DNA of 64,000 nt from Pelagihabitans sp963760375 (GTDB taxonomy: Bacteria; Bacteroidota; Bacteroidia; Flavobacteriales; Flavobacteriaceae). The notes under the pieces are model-generated. The model was given only the letters and a program-made list of their open reading frames with translations, ran no database searches and was not told the origin of the DNA. Where the stretch lies: assembly GCA_963760375.1 (NCBI GenBank), contig CAVXCS010000007.1:310001-374000 (forward strand), read 5' to 3'. Numbering within the stretch: position 1 is the first letter of the stretch; each line of letters starts with the position of its first letter. Shown one piece after another: positions 26,896 to 35,337 of the stretch. A program made the translations under genes and the position numbers.

Positions 26896-27310
26896 GGTAA
26901 TGATTGAAATGGTTTCGGGTAAGTTACCAAATAGTGGAACACGATTCAAAAACAAAACAACAAATTGAGGCGATTGGCCATAAAATCAGGGAATTTCAAG
27001 GAGGCCTACATTTTTAATATCCCCAACTTGATGGATTTCATTTAAAATTCTTTATCTTATCGTCATTGCGTTTCTAACCTTTTTTACTGAAAGAATTACG
27101 GAAAATAGCTCCCCTACCCATCAATAAATTTTTCAAAATCGCACCCCTGGCCCTGACCATTGCACGGTTCCCGGTCGCCAGCATGCAATTTATGGACTGT
27201 TTGTGGCCTCGCACGAGGCAAACTGTTGGGCATTGACAAAAGCATCATTTTCGATAAGCAAGGGTTCGGTAAGCTCCGGTCATAGCGCATTAACCCTAAA
27301 AACAAATCAT
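26896..27310. other. Intergenic region upstream of rimK, no gene seen
   Basis: 415 bp between divergent genes. Open frames in both directions look like chance. TTTATCTTAT near 27051-27060 vaguely resembles a -7 element but is not convincing. Much of it may be a long 5' leader for the RimK operon. Confidence 0.5.
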
Positions 27311-28186
27311 ATGAAATTAGTAGTACTGTCGGCAAATCCCAACCTGTATTCCACAAAAAGACTGGTTGAGGCCGGCAAAAAGAAAGGGCATGAAATGCAA
27401 GTGGTAGACCATACCAAATGCGATCTGGTCATTGAAAAAAAGAAACCGGGCATCGTTTACAAAGGAACCGAAATATCCGATGTAAATGGGGTCATCCCGA
27501 GGATTGGGGCTTCCGTCACTTTTTACGGAACTGCCGTGGTAAGGCAGTTCGAAATGATGAAAATTTTCACCGCCACCGAATCCCAGGCCCTGGTAAGGTC
27601 AAGGGACAAGTTGCGGAGCTTACAGATCCTGTCGAGGGCGGGGCTCGGGCTGCCCAAGACCGTGTTCAGCAACTATTCGAAAAATGTGGCGGGCATCATC
27701 GACAAGGTCGGGGGCGCCCCACTGGTCATTAAACTTTTGGAGGGCACCCAAGGGCTCGGAGTGGTGCTGGCAGATAACAGAAACTCGGCCGAGTCAATCT
27801 TGGAGGCGTTCAACGGACTACAGGCGAGGGTCATCGTCCAAGAATACATCAAAGAGGCAAAAGGGGCCGATATCCGTGCTTTTATCGTGGATGGCGTGGT
27901 CGTCGGGGCCATGAAAAGACAGGGCAAAGAAGGGGAATTCAGGTCGAATCTGCATCGCGGGGGATCGGCCAACATCATCGAACTCACCGATGAGGAAGAA
28001 AATGCGGCCTTGAAAGCGGCCCAGGTGATGGGCTTGGGCATTGCGGGGGTAGACCTCCTGCAATCGGCAAGGGGGCCCTTGATCCTTGAAGTAAATTCCT
28101 CCCCGGGCCTGGAAGGCATAGAAATCGCTACTGGAAAGGATATCGCCGGGCATATCATCAAATATGTGGAGCGCAATGCCGAATAA
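27311..28186 (+). CDS. rimK: RimK-type ATP-grasp ligase
   Basis: 291 residues from the ATG at 27311. Pre-ATP-grasp domain up to about 100, then RSRDKLRSLQILSRAGLGLP as in RimK, the ATP-binding part (APLVIKLLEGTQGLGVVLAD), an EYIKEAKGADIRAFIVDG segment, and the metal-binding LEVNSSPGLEGIE. RimK adds glutamate residues to the C-terminus of ribosomal protein S6; relatives make N-acetylaspartylglutamate or gamma-Glu peptides. The 11-bp overlap with a succinylglutamate-desuccinylase-like gene shows that the two act together. Confidence 0.9.
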   Translation: MKLVVLSANPNLYSTKRLVEAGKKKGHEMQVVDHTKCDLVIEKKKPGIVYKGTEISDVNGVIPRIGASVTFYGTAVVRQFEMMKIFTATESQALVRSRDKLRSLQILSRAGLGLPKTVFSNYSKNVAGIIDKVGGAPLVIKLLEGTQGLGVVLADNRNSAESILEAFNGLQARVIVQEYIKEAKGADIRAFIVDGVVVGAMKRQGKEGEFRSNLHRGGSANIIELTDEEENAALKAAQVMGLGIAGVDLLQSARGPLILEVNSSPGLEGIEIATGKDIAGHIIKYVERNAE

Positions 28187-29171
28187 AAATATTGAAATTC
28201 TGGGGACGCCCATCATGCCGGGCAAAAGCTATCGGCTTACCCTGAACATCGCCAAACTGCATACCCGATCGAACATCGAAATCCCGATCATCGTATCGCG
28301 TGGCAAGAAAGACGGTGCCAGTATATTATTGACAGGAGGTATCCATGGCAATGAAATCAACGGTGTTGAAATTGTTCGGAGCATCATTATGGCCAAATAC
28401 CACAAACCCACCAAGGGCATGGTCATCTGTATTCCGGTGGTGAACGTTTTTGGCTTTATCAACCAGACCCGGCAATTCCCCGACGGCAGGGACCTGAACC
28501 GGGTCTTCCCCGGTAACAACAGGGGTTCGCTCGCCAGCAGGTTCGCCTACCATATCATGAAGGAAATCATCCCCTATATCGACTATGGAATCGATTACCA
28601 TACCGGGGGCAATGCCCGTTTCAATATCGCGCAAATACGCATGGATCCAAAAAACAAGGAATGCATTCAATTAGCCCGTATATTCGGTGCCCCTTTTATA
28701 TTGCAATCCAAAAACAAGGAAAATACCTTCAGGGACGTCTGCGTGAAACAGGGGAAAACGATATTGCTTTTTGAAGGGGGGAAATCGATGTTCTCCGATG
28801 ATTTGATCACCTCCTACGGCGTGGCCGGTGCACTGAGGGTCATGCAGCACTTGGGAATCCGCGATTTTCAAAAGGAACTGTCGGATTCTCGCTATCCAGC
28901 AACAGAATCGATTCTTTTGGAGTCGTCCCGATGGGTCAGGGCCAGCTTCTCGGGGATGTACCGACCCTATGTTGGTTTGGGCGCCTATGTTGAAAAGGGC
29001 GAGGTGCTCGCCAGTATTTCCGATCCCTTCGGGGAATTCGAAAAATCGATCAAGGCGAGCAGTCCGGGTTATGTGATCTGCGTGAACCATTCCCCCATTG
29101 TAAATCAAGGGGACGCCATATTGCACATCTCCAAAAATGGATCCAATAAGAAGGGCACTGTTGCCAAATAA
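28176..29171 (+). CDS. Succinylglutamate desuccinylase/aspartoacylase family metalloenzyme
   Basis: 331 residues from the ATG at 28176 (an alternative is at 28164); it overlaps rimK. Zinc site: GGIHGNEINGVEI gives the HxxE pair, and DYHTGG the third ligand. RDLNRVFPG is the substrate-binding stretch of AstE/aspartoacylase enzymes. The C-terminal 90 residues form a beta domain (FSGMYRPYVGLGAYVEKGEV) found in the longer members. It cleaves N-acyl amino acids or related amides. Coupling to RimK suggests removal or recycling of a glutamyl or acyl-glutamyl group; the substrate is not known. Confidence 0.88.
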   Translation: MPNKNIEILGTPIMPGKSYRLTLNIAKLHTRSNIEIPIIVSRGKKDGASILLTGGIHGNEINGVEIVRSIIMAKYHKPTKGMVICIPVVNVFGFINQTRQFPDGRDLNRVFPGNNRGSLASRFAYHIMKEIIPYIDYGIDYHTGGNARFNIAQIRMDPKNKECIQLARIFGAPFILQSKNKENTFRDVCVKQGKTILLFEGGKSMFSDDLITSYGVAGALRVMQHLGIRDFQKELSDSRYPATESILLESSRWVRASFSGMYRPYVGLGAYVEKGEVLASISDPFGEFEKSIKASSPGYVICVNHSPIVNQGDAILHISKNGSNKKGTVAK

Positions 29172-29357
29172 AAACAAGGTCGAACCCTGCTAACCGTTAG
29201 GGCAACTTAGGATGGACATCTACCGATTCATCGACGAAATGCACAATAAATACGATTAAACCACAACTTTTGGCACTTTCACAACAAATCAGAGCGTGTA
29301 CGCCACACAAAATCGTACCTTATTGTTATTGCAAATCCCTTAAAAAATTTAAATGCT

Positions 29358-29486
29358 ATGGAAACAAATTCAGACAAACACCCGGTATTGAATACCATCC
29401 TCTCCGTTTTAAACGTAAGCTTGGAGGTGGTACTGGCATTGATCGTTCTTGGATTCTTGATGGGCCTTTTGGGCATTTCAAGCTGA
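29358..29486 (+). CDS. Small single-helix membrane protein, 42 aa
   Basis: METNSDKHPVLNTILSVLNV followed by SLEVVLALIVLGFLMGLLGISS: a polar N-terminus and one long hydrophobic helix. A strong terminator 53 bp downstream and its own upstream gap support a real transcription unit. No family recognised. Confidence 0.5.
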   Translation: METNSDKHPVLNTILSVLNVSLEVVLALIVLGFLMGLLGISS

Positions 29487-29538
29487 TCTGCAAGAGGCGC
29501 ACCACCCTTATAGGGCGGAAGACCCTAAATAATAAAAG

Positions 29539-29576
29539 ATCCCCGCGGCACATGGTCACGGGGATTTTGTTTTTTT
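29539..29576 (+). terminator. Rho-independent terminator after the small membrane protein
   Basis: ATCCCCG (29539-29545) pairs with CGGGGAT (29559-29565), followed by TTTGTTTTTTT. Confidence 0.85.
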
Positions 29577-29605
29577 GATAAAAAATATCCTTACCAAGGA
29601 GTGCA

Positions 29606-30172
29606 CTAGTCGCTCCCCAAGCTCAGCGCCGCTTCATGGGTACAGCTCATATGTGCAATGGCAGCCGCATAAACGGCATCATCCGCCGCATCCCTGGCTT
29701 CCTGCCCCGCGCGCTGCGATTTCCGCATATAGTAATGCATATCGCCCAGGTTCTTGGCCGAGTTCGCCGCTTTGGCATTGGCATAGGCTTCCTCGGCAAA
29801 ATCGCGTGCGTCGAGCGCATGGCGCTCTGCGTCTATCGAATGGCTTTTCACCGCTTCCAGTCCACAAATTTCCGAATAATATTGTGCCTCGGCCGCCCTC
29901 AACACGGCCTCATCTGCAGCGTTCAGCGCTTTCCCCATCATCAGCTCCACTTTTCGGGCGTTGGTGCGTGCAGAAGCGAACTGTGGGTCATAGGCCGCCG
30001 ATTCGGCATAGGTCTGTAACGAATCGACCTGATGGCTCACGGCCACCATATAATTTTTTACCCCGTCCATTTCGCTCTTGAAGAGCTCGCATTGGGCTTG
30101 GGTAGCGATGGGGGCCAATAGAAATATCCATGCCCATTGAAGTCTGGATTTGATCTGGGTGTTGCGTTTCAT
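29606..30172 (-). CDS. Exported Ala-rich helical protein, hypothetical
   Basis: 188 residues. Signal peptide MKRNTQIKSRLQWAWIFLLA ending IATQAQ. The mature protein is almost all helix with regular Ala and heptad-like spacing (ARTNARKVELMMGKALNAAD, AYANAKAANSAKNL), suggesting a periplasmic helical bundle or coiled coil. Two cysteines (CELF, SEICGLE) might form a disulphide. No family recognised; the ATG and signal make coding likely. Confidence 0.75.
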   Translation of the reverse strand: MKRNTQIKSRLQWAWIFLLAPIATQAQCELFKSEMDGVKNYMVAVSHQVDSLQTYAESAAYDPQFASARTNARKVELMMGKALNAADEAVLRAAEAQYYSEICGLEAVKSHSIDAERHALDARDFAEEAYANAKAANSAKNLGDMHYYMRKSQRAGQEARDAADDAVYAAAIAHMSCTHEAALSLGSD

Positions 30173-30384
30173 AAAGGGGGATTTAAAGATTGTACTATGT
30201 TAAGAACCATGCTTCTCACCATAAATTCTGAATCAATGGACAAAAACCCAATAAAAAGGTTAAAAGGGCCAAAAGGAAGTAGAACAGGTTTTTCTTTTCA
30301 ATATTGTGTCGCGCAGAAACTAGGTTCGGAACGGAATGCCCAATAATTCATTACCTTAGGTTGCGCAACAACCCTTTTCAACCC

Positions 30385-31665
30385 ATGCTGCCCATATTTC
30401 GAAAAATCCGCAAACAATTCGCCGACAACAACAAGCCCTTAAAATATTTGAGGTATGCAATAGGGGAAATCGTGCTTGTAGTAATCGGCATCCTGATTGC
30501 CCTACAAATCAATAATAATAACGAAGATCGTATCCAAGCCAAAGAACTGGATGGTCTGATGAAAAGTATTTCCAGTGCCATTCAATCGGATATTGGATAT
30601 CTGAGATTGCTTAGAACCGCCAGGGAAAGTATTGGGATAAAGTCAGATTCTATTTTCGATGCCTACATAGATGCCCAAAGCCCTAGTATGGCTTTTGAAG
30701 ATTACGCTTTTGTGGCGAACACCTTCAATGAGTTGACGAATCTTATTTATTATCAGCCCAATCTTAGTGCTTTTGAAGCATTGAAAAATTCAATTTACTT
30801 ATATAAACTCCAAGGTACCGATATTGAATTGTTGCTGAATACCTTCTACACCTCCGCCGAACGCCTGCAAAAACAGGAAGAAAGTTACAACCAGTCGATG
30901 AAGGCCGATTATCAAACATGGTCCAATACTTTTAGAAATAAAGGAATTGACGTTTTTATGGCCCCTTGGGATTATATGGAAGAGGGTGGAACCCAAGCAC
31001 GATTTTTGGAGGTTTTGAATGCCCAGGATACAAAAGCACTTTTTGCCAAAAGTTTTATCGAACTGAATATGACCGGTTTATACGATCAGCAAATCCAGCT
31101 CGGTGAAAAGTATATTGAAATGGTCGATAAAGGAGAAATGAATTTTGACGAGCAGACCAAAATTGATTTTAGCGGCATTTTATATTCCTATTCGGAGGTC
31201 GGCATCTTGAACCTAATGGTCAATGGAAAGGTGCCTTCGGGCTTTGGGTTATTGTATGCACAATCCAGCAACAAATATTACTCAGGGATACAATTTGAGG
31301 ATGACCATATTATTTTGACCTATCCTGAAAATACGTTCGATTGGGGCTCGCCTTATTTTAATATCAAAGCGCTAAATGGTCGCGTAACCGAAATGGACTT
31401 CACAAATTTTGAAAAGGTGGTCCTGGAAATGAAAGGTGCGGTCGGTGGTGAGACCTTCGCCCTCATGATGAAAGACAAATATGACCTTCCCGATGGAAAG
31501 GAATCAAGAGTTGATATAACATTGACCAATACCTGGGAAACTTATGAAGTGCCCATTGACCGATTTGAGACCGCAGACAAGAAAATCATAGAGACCCCCT
31601 TGGGCTTCGTTTTTTTGGGCGGCGAAGGAAGGACGATCCATGTAAGATCTATTCAATTTCAATAG
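30385..31665 (+). CDS. DUF6090-type anchor fused to a C-terminal carbohydrate-binding-like domain
   Basis: 426 residues from the ATG at 30385. The N-terminus repeats the DUF6090 signature (FRKIRKQFADNNKPLKYLRY, AIGEIVLVVIGILIALQINN). Residues about 50-255 are the helical extracytoplasmic region. From about 265 a new beta-rich domain begins: FEKVVLEMKGAVGGETFALM, MKDKYDLPDGKESRVDITL, WETYEVPIDRF, then PLGFVFLGGEGRTIHVRSIQ. This is the pattern of CBM/CIA30-like jelly rolls. The two 5.7-7.2 kb paralogues lack this extension. The protein may tether sugar binding to the inner membrane; inference only. Confidence 0.8.
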   Translation: MLPIFRKIRKQFADNNKPLKYLRYAIGEIVLVVIGILIALQINNNNEDRIQAKELDGLMKSISSAIQSDIGYLRLLRTARESIGIKSDSIFDAYIDAQSPSMAFEDYAFVANTFNELTNLIYYQPNLSAFEALKNSIYLYKLQGTDIELLLNTFYTSAERLQKQEESYNQSMKADYQTWSNTFRNKGIDVFMAPWDYMEEGGTQARFLEVLNAQDTKALFAKSFIELNMTGLYDQQIQLGEKYIEMVDKGEMNFDEQTKIDFSGILYSYSEVGILNLMVNGKVPSGFGLLYAQSSNKYYSGIQFEDDHIILTYPENTFDWGSPYFNIKALNGRVTEMDFTNFEKVVLEMKGAVGGETFALMMKDKYDLPDGKESRVDITLTNTWETYEVPIDRFETADKKIIETPLGFVFLGGEGRTIHVRSIQFQ

Positions 31666-31762
31666 AAAGAAATAGAGAAAGTAGCCGTTAAAAGATCAAC
31701 CGTTATCAAGCCTTGGAATAAGCTTAAAAGGAGTCCGATGGGTCCAAAATGAAACAAAGAAT

Positions 31763-32119
31763 ATGGCACAATTTTTAGGCATAGATGGCGAATACCATCC
31801 CGAGGGCAGTATCTTGGGGCAGGATGGCAAGTACTATCCCAAAGGGTCCTTTTTGGGCATGGACGGGAAATACTATCCCGAAGGCAGTTTCCTCGGCCAG
31901 GACGGGAAGTATTACCCAAAAGGATCGGTATTGGGAAGGGATGGAAAATACTATCCCGAGGGCAGTTTTTTGGGGCAGGACGGGAAGTACTATCCCAAAG
32001 GGTCCTTTTTGGGCATCGATGGCAAATACTATCCTGAAGGCAGTTTCCTCGGCCAGGACGGCAAGTATTACCCCAAGGGATATCGACTGCACATGGATGG
32101 GAAATATTATCCATCGTAA
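31763..32119 (+). CDS. Tandem 13-residue repeat protein (GSFLGxDGKYYPx)
   Basis: 118 residues made entirely of nine units of 13 residues, consensus GSFLGxDGKYYP(E/K). Units alternate: those with Gln after LG end in Lys, those with Met, Ile or Arg end in Glu, so the real period is 26 residues (78 bp). The last unit ends YYPS and stop. The DNA is a 39-bp minisatellite, and the other strand is also open, so coding is not certain. Third-position changes keep the consensus residues (GGG/GGC, AAA/AAG), which favours translation. No signal peptide, function unknown. Composite repeats start right after the stop. Confidence 0.6.
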   Translation: MAQFLGIDGEYHPEGSILGQDGKYYPKGSFLGMDGKYYPEGSFLGQDGKYYPKGSVLGRDGKYYPEGSFLGQDGKYYPKGSFLGIDGKYYPEGSFLGQDGKYYPKGYRLHMDGKYYPS

Positions 32120-33115
32120 CCTTCTTTTAACAAAGGTTTTCATATGGGAGTCGAGATAGGCTACGGCATCAATTCTAAGAATCGGATTTCTATTGGAAAC
32201 TATTCCCCTCCCGGGAGGGGCCAGGGGTGGGTTTGTATCGGTTCTTTTGCCCAAAATGCCATTGGAGGGCCTTCTTTTTCTGTAGTGTAGCGATCAGGGG
32301 CGTCAAGAACGCGGGAAACCCTGGACCGCGTTCAGCCCGTGCGAGCGGTTCCCATGAGCGCCGGCGAATGGGAAACACCTAACGAAAAAGTGTCCTTTTT
32401 GCGCCTCTTTTTGGACAGGCAAAAAGAGACAAAAAGAAATATAGGCCGGGTCTTTACCCGAAAAGGTCAGTGGAGGTACTCCTTTTAACGAAGGTTTTCA
32501 GCTTTGCCGGTCTCGACTCCGCTCGACCTGACAAGGCATCAAGGTTAGCATTAAAATTCTATTAGAAACTATTCCGCCCCCGTGAGGGGCCAGGGGTGGG
32601 TTTGGATCGGTTCTTTTGCCCAAAATGCCATTGAGGGCCTTCTTTTTCTGTAGTGTAGCGAATACGGGCGTAAAGAACGCGGAAAACCCTGGACCGCGTT
32701 CAGCCAGTGCGAGCGGTTCCCATGAGCACCGGCGAATGGGAAACACCTAGCGAAAAAGTGTCCTTTTTGCGCCTCTTTTTGGACAGGCAAAAAGAGGCAA
32801 AAAGAAAAATAGGCCGGGTCTTTACCCGAAAAAGGTCGGTGGAGGTGCTCCTTTTAACGAAGGTTTTCAGAAATAGTGGGGTTGCCTTACGCTGTTGTCA
32901 TATCGACCATTAACGAGTTCAACATATATGTTGAAGGAAGATAACTTGCGAAGCAAAACGAGATATGATGGTTGCCAGCATCGCCAGTCTCGACGCCGCT
33001 CGACCTGACAAGGCATCAATTTTAAGAATCGGATTTCTATTAGAAACTATTCCCCTCCCGGGAGGGGCCAGGGGTGGGTTTGAATCGGTTCTTTTGCCCA
33101 AAAAGGCCATTGGTC
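32116..33115 (+). repeat. Composite intergenic repeat mosaic: modules B-C-B-C-A-B
   Basis: Three B modules (beginning near 32150, 32503 and 32980; each with GGCATCAA, ATCGGATTTCTATT or similar, then the palindrome CCCCTCCCGGGAGGGG or a variant, then CCAGGGGTGGGTTTG) and two C modules (about 32258-32475 and 32620-32845). 24-bp palindromes lie at 32509-32532 and 32986-33009. C has an eight-pair hairpin (GAACGCGG/CCGCGTTC, 32307-32333 in copy 1) and a second one (GCCTCTTTTTG/CAAAAAGAGGC, 32771-32798 in copy 2). 32121-32500 and 32487-32870 look like one duplicated B-C block. Short open frames inside are repeat-derived, not genes. Confidence 0.85.
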
Positions 33116-33311
33116 CCCGATACCGTATTGTCCATGGCATCTGCCAATTTTCATCAAAACATTTCCTAAATTACGACTTCGCCCCGCATGGTAAAACCTG
33201 GAGGGCGGTTCAACCGAAATTTTTAAATGTGATATCCACAAAGACTTGCTGGCTGTAAGGTCATGGCATATCTTTATCCAGCATGCAACGCTTATCCCTA
33301 AATTCAGAAAA

Positions 33312-33794
33312 ATGGCCGATTATTTAGTGACCGTAGACCAAGAAGAAATACCGATAAGTACCACGGCCGCCGAAGCGCTGGACCTCATCAAGGTCGATGA
33401 AGCGAATTTTCATCTCATCCAGCATCACCAAGCGTATGCCATCGGCCTGGCCCAATCGGATTATTTAAAAAAAGCCTATAGGATCGTCGTCAATGGCAAC
33501 AGCTATGAGGTAGCGATCGCGGATGAATTCGACCTACGGGTAAAAAAAATGGGGCTACTGACCTCCACCTCCCAGAAGATCAACTCCGTGAAAGCGCCCA
33601 TGCCCGGATTGATCATCGACGTGATGGCAACGGCAGGGCAAACGGTTTCGGAAGGCACCCCCTTGTTGGTGCTCTCCGCCATGAAGATGGAGAACATTAT
33701 CCTGTCGCAAGGGGCGGGTATCGTAAAATCGATCGCCGTTAAGATCGATGATACCGTAGAAAAAGGACAATTGATCATAGAAATGGAATCATAA
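33312..33794 (+). CDS. Biotin carboxyl carrier subunit of an acyl-CoA carboxylase
   Basis: 160 residues from the ATG at 33312; the frame is open 66 bp further up without a good start. The C-terminal 75 residues are a biotinyl domain with the biotinylation site AMKM (K125) preceded by a Pro/Gly hinge (VKAPMPGLIIDV). The N-terminal half links to the carboxylase. It precedes the biotin carboxylase by 42 bp and the carboxyltransferase further on; together they form a three-part acyl-CoA (likely propionyl-CoA) carboxylase. Confidence 0.9.
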   Translation: MADYLVTVDQEEIPISTTAAEALDLIKVDEANFHLIQHHQAYAIGLAQSDYLKKAYRIVVNGNSYEVAIADEFDLRVKKMGLLTSTSQKINSVKAPMPGLIIDVMATAGQTVSEGTPLLVLSAMKMENIILSQGAGIVKSIAVKIDDTVEKGQLIIEMES

Positions 33795-33836
33795 GATTCA
33801 CGCCTTAATGGAAATGACCAAAAAAGAACTTGATCC

Positions 33837-35312
33837 ATGAAAAAAATACTGGTTGCCAACCGTGGTGAAATCGCGCTCCGGATTATGAAGACCGCCCGCA
33901 AAATGGGCATAAAAACAGTTGCGGTGTATTCGGAAGCCGATCGCTGGTCGCCCCATGTGAAATTTGCCGATGAGGCGGTATGCCTGGGGAAGGCGCCTTC
34001 CTCCGAGTCGTACCTGGCCATGGAAAAAGTGATTGCTGCCGCAAAGGAAACGGCCGCCGATGCCATCCACCCCGGCTACGGGTTCCTGAGTGAAAACGAT
34101 GTTTTTGCTCAAATGGTGGTAGACCACGGAATTGCTTTTATCGGGCCAAGACCACATGCCATCAAGCTCATGGGCAACAAGTTGGCCGCAAAAGAAGCGG
34201 TTCGCAAATACCAGATCCCCATGGTCCCCGGTACGGAAGAAGCCATCACCGATGTGGTCCTGGCCAAAAAAATCGCGCAGCAGATTGGTTTCCCCATTTT
34301 GATCAAAGCTGCGGCGGGGGGCGGTGGTAAGGGCATGCGGATCGTAGGTTCGTTGGAAGAATTGCCCGAACAGATGAACCGTGCCATCAGTGAGGCGCAG
34401 GCCGCTTTTGGCGATGGGGCCGTTTTTATCGAGAAGTACATCGCCTCCCCCCGGCATATTGAAATTCAGGTGCTCGCCGATAGCGCCGGCCATACCGTAC
34501 ATCTTTTTGAGCGGGAATGCAGCATACAGCGCAGGCACCAAAAAGTGATCGAGGAAGCGCCCTCTTCCGTGCTCACGCCCGAACTTAGGACTGCCATGGG
34601 CGAAGCAGCGGTTAAGGTGGCCAAAGCCTGTGATTATATGGGGGCGGGCACCGTTGAGTTTTTGTTGGATGCGGAAATGAATTTTTATTTCCTCGAGATG
34701 AATACCCGGCTGCAGGTAGAACATCCGGTCACCGAATGGATCACCGGTATAGACCTGGTCGAACAACAGATCAAGATCGCCAGAGGGGAACCCTTGGCAT
34801 TCGTCCAGGAAGATTTGCGCATACAGGGCCATGCGCTCGAGGTGCGCGTATATGCCGAAGACCCATTGGACAATTTTATGCCCAGTATCGGCACTTTGTC
34901 TACGTACAGGAGGCCTGAAGGGGCCGGTATTCGATTGGATGATGGTTTCGAGGAAGGGATGGTGGTGCCTATTTATTATGATCCCATGCTATCGAAGTTG
35001 ATCACCTACGGAAAAAATAGGGAGGAAGCCATTCAACGCATGATCGAGGCGATCGACCAATACAAGATCGAAGGCGTGGCCACCACCTTGGCGTTCGGCA
35101 AATTTGTTTGTGAACATGAGGCCTTCACTTCGGGGGATTTTGATACCCATTTCGTCAAAAACCATTATTCCCCGGAAAGCCTTGCGGAACAATACGCCGA
35201 GGAACGCAAAATTGCGGCACTCGTTGGATTACGGTTACATCTCGAAAATCAAAAAATACTGAGGAAGCCCATTCTGGTCCCTTCCCTTTGGAAAAAAAGC
35301 AGGACCCGGTAG
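33837..35312 (+). CDS. accC: Biotin carboxylase subunit of acetyl/propionyl-CoA carboxylase
   Basis: 491 residues. Full ATP-grasp biotin carboxylase: KKILVANRGEIALRIMKTAR at the start, AAAGGGGKGMRIV glycine-rich ATP loop, ERECSIQRRHQKVIEEAPS, and FLEMNTRLQVEHPVTEWITG with the active-site residues. It carboxylates the biotin of the carrier protein with ATP and bicarbonate. The C-terminal 40 residues extend past the usual end. It lies between carrier and carboxyltransferase in one operon. Confidence 0.95.
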   Translation: MKKILVANRGEIALRIMKTARKMGIKTVAVYSEADRWSPHVKFADEAVCLGKAPSSESYLAMEKVIAAAKETAADAIHPGYGFLSENDVFAQMVVDHGIAFIGPRPHAIKLMGNKLAAKEAVRKYQIPMVPGTEEAITDVVLAKKIAQQIGFPILIKAAAGGGGKGMRIVGSLEELPEQMNRAISEAQAAFGDGAVFIEKYIASPRHIEIQVLADSAGHTVHLFERECSIQRRHQKVIEEAPSSVLTPELRTAMGEAAVKVAKACDYMGAGTVEFLLDAEMNFYFLEMNTRLQVEHPVTEWITGIDLVEQQIKIARGEPLAFVQEDLRIQGHALEVRVYAEDPLDNFMPSIGTLSTYRRPEGAGIRLDDGFEEGMVVPIYYDPMLSKLITYGKNREEAIQRMIEAIDQYKIEGVATTLAFGKFVCEHEAFTSGDFDTHFVKNHYSPESLAEQYAEERKIAALVGLRLHLENQKILRKPILVPSLWKKSRTR

Positions 35313-35337
35313 CACACACTCGTTTAATATCGCCCAC

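Noticed and set aside
27114..27356. 80-codon minus-strand frame upstream of rimK
   Set aside because: It overlaps the rimK start and shows no recognisable pattern; taken as chance.
33798..34832. 344-codon open frame antisense to the biotin carboxylase gene
   Set aside because: Mirror of a strongly conserved gene; its residue pattern is atypical and no family is recognisable.
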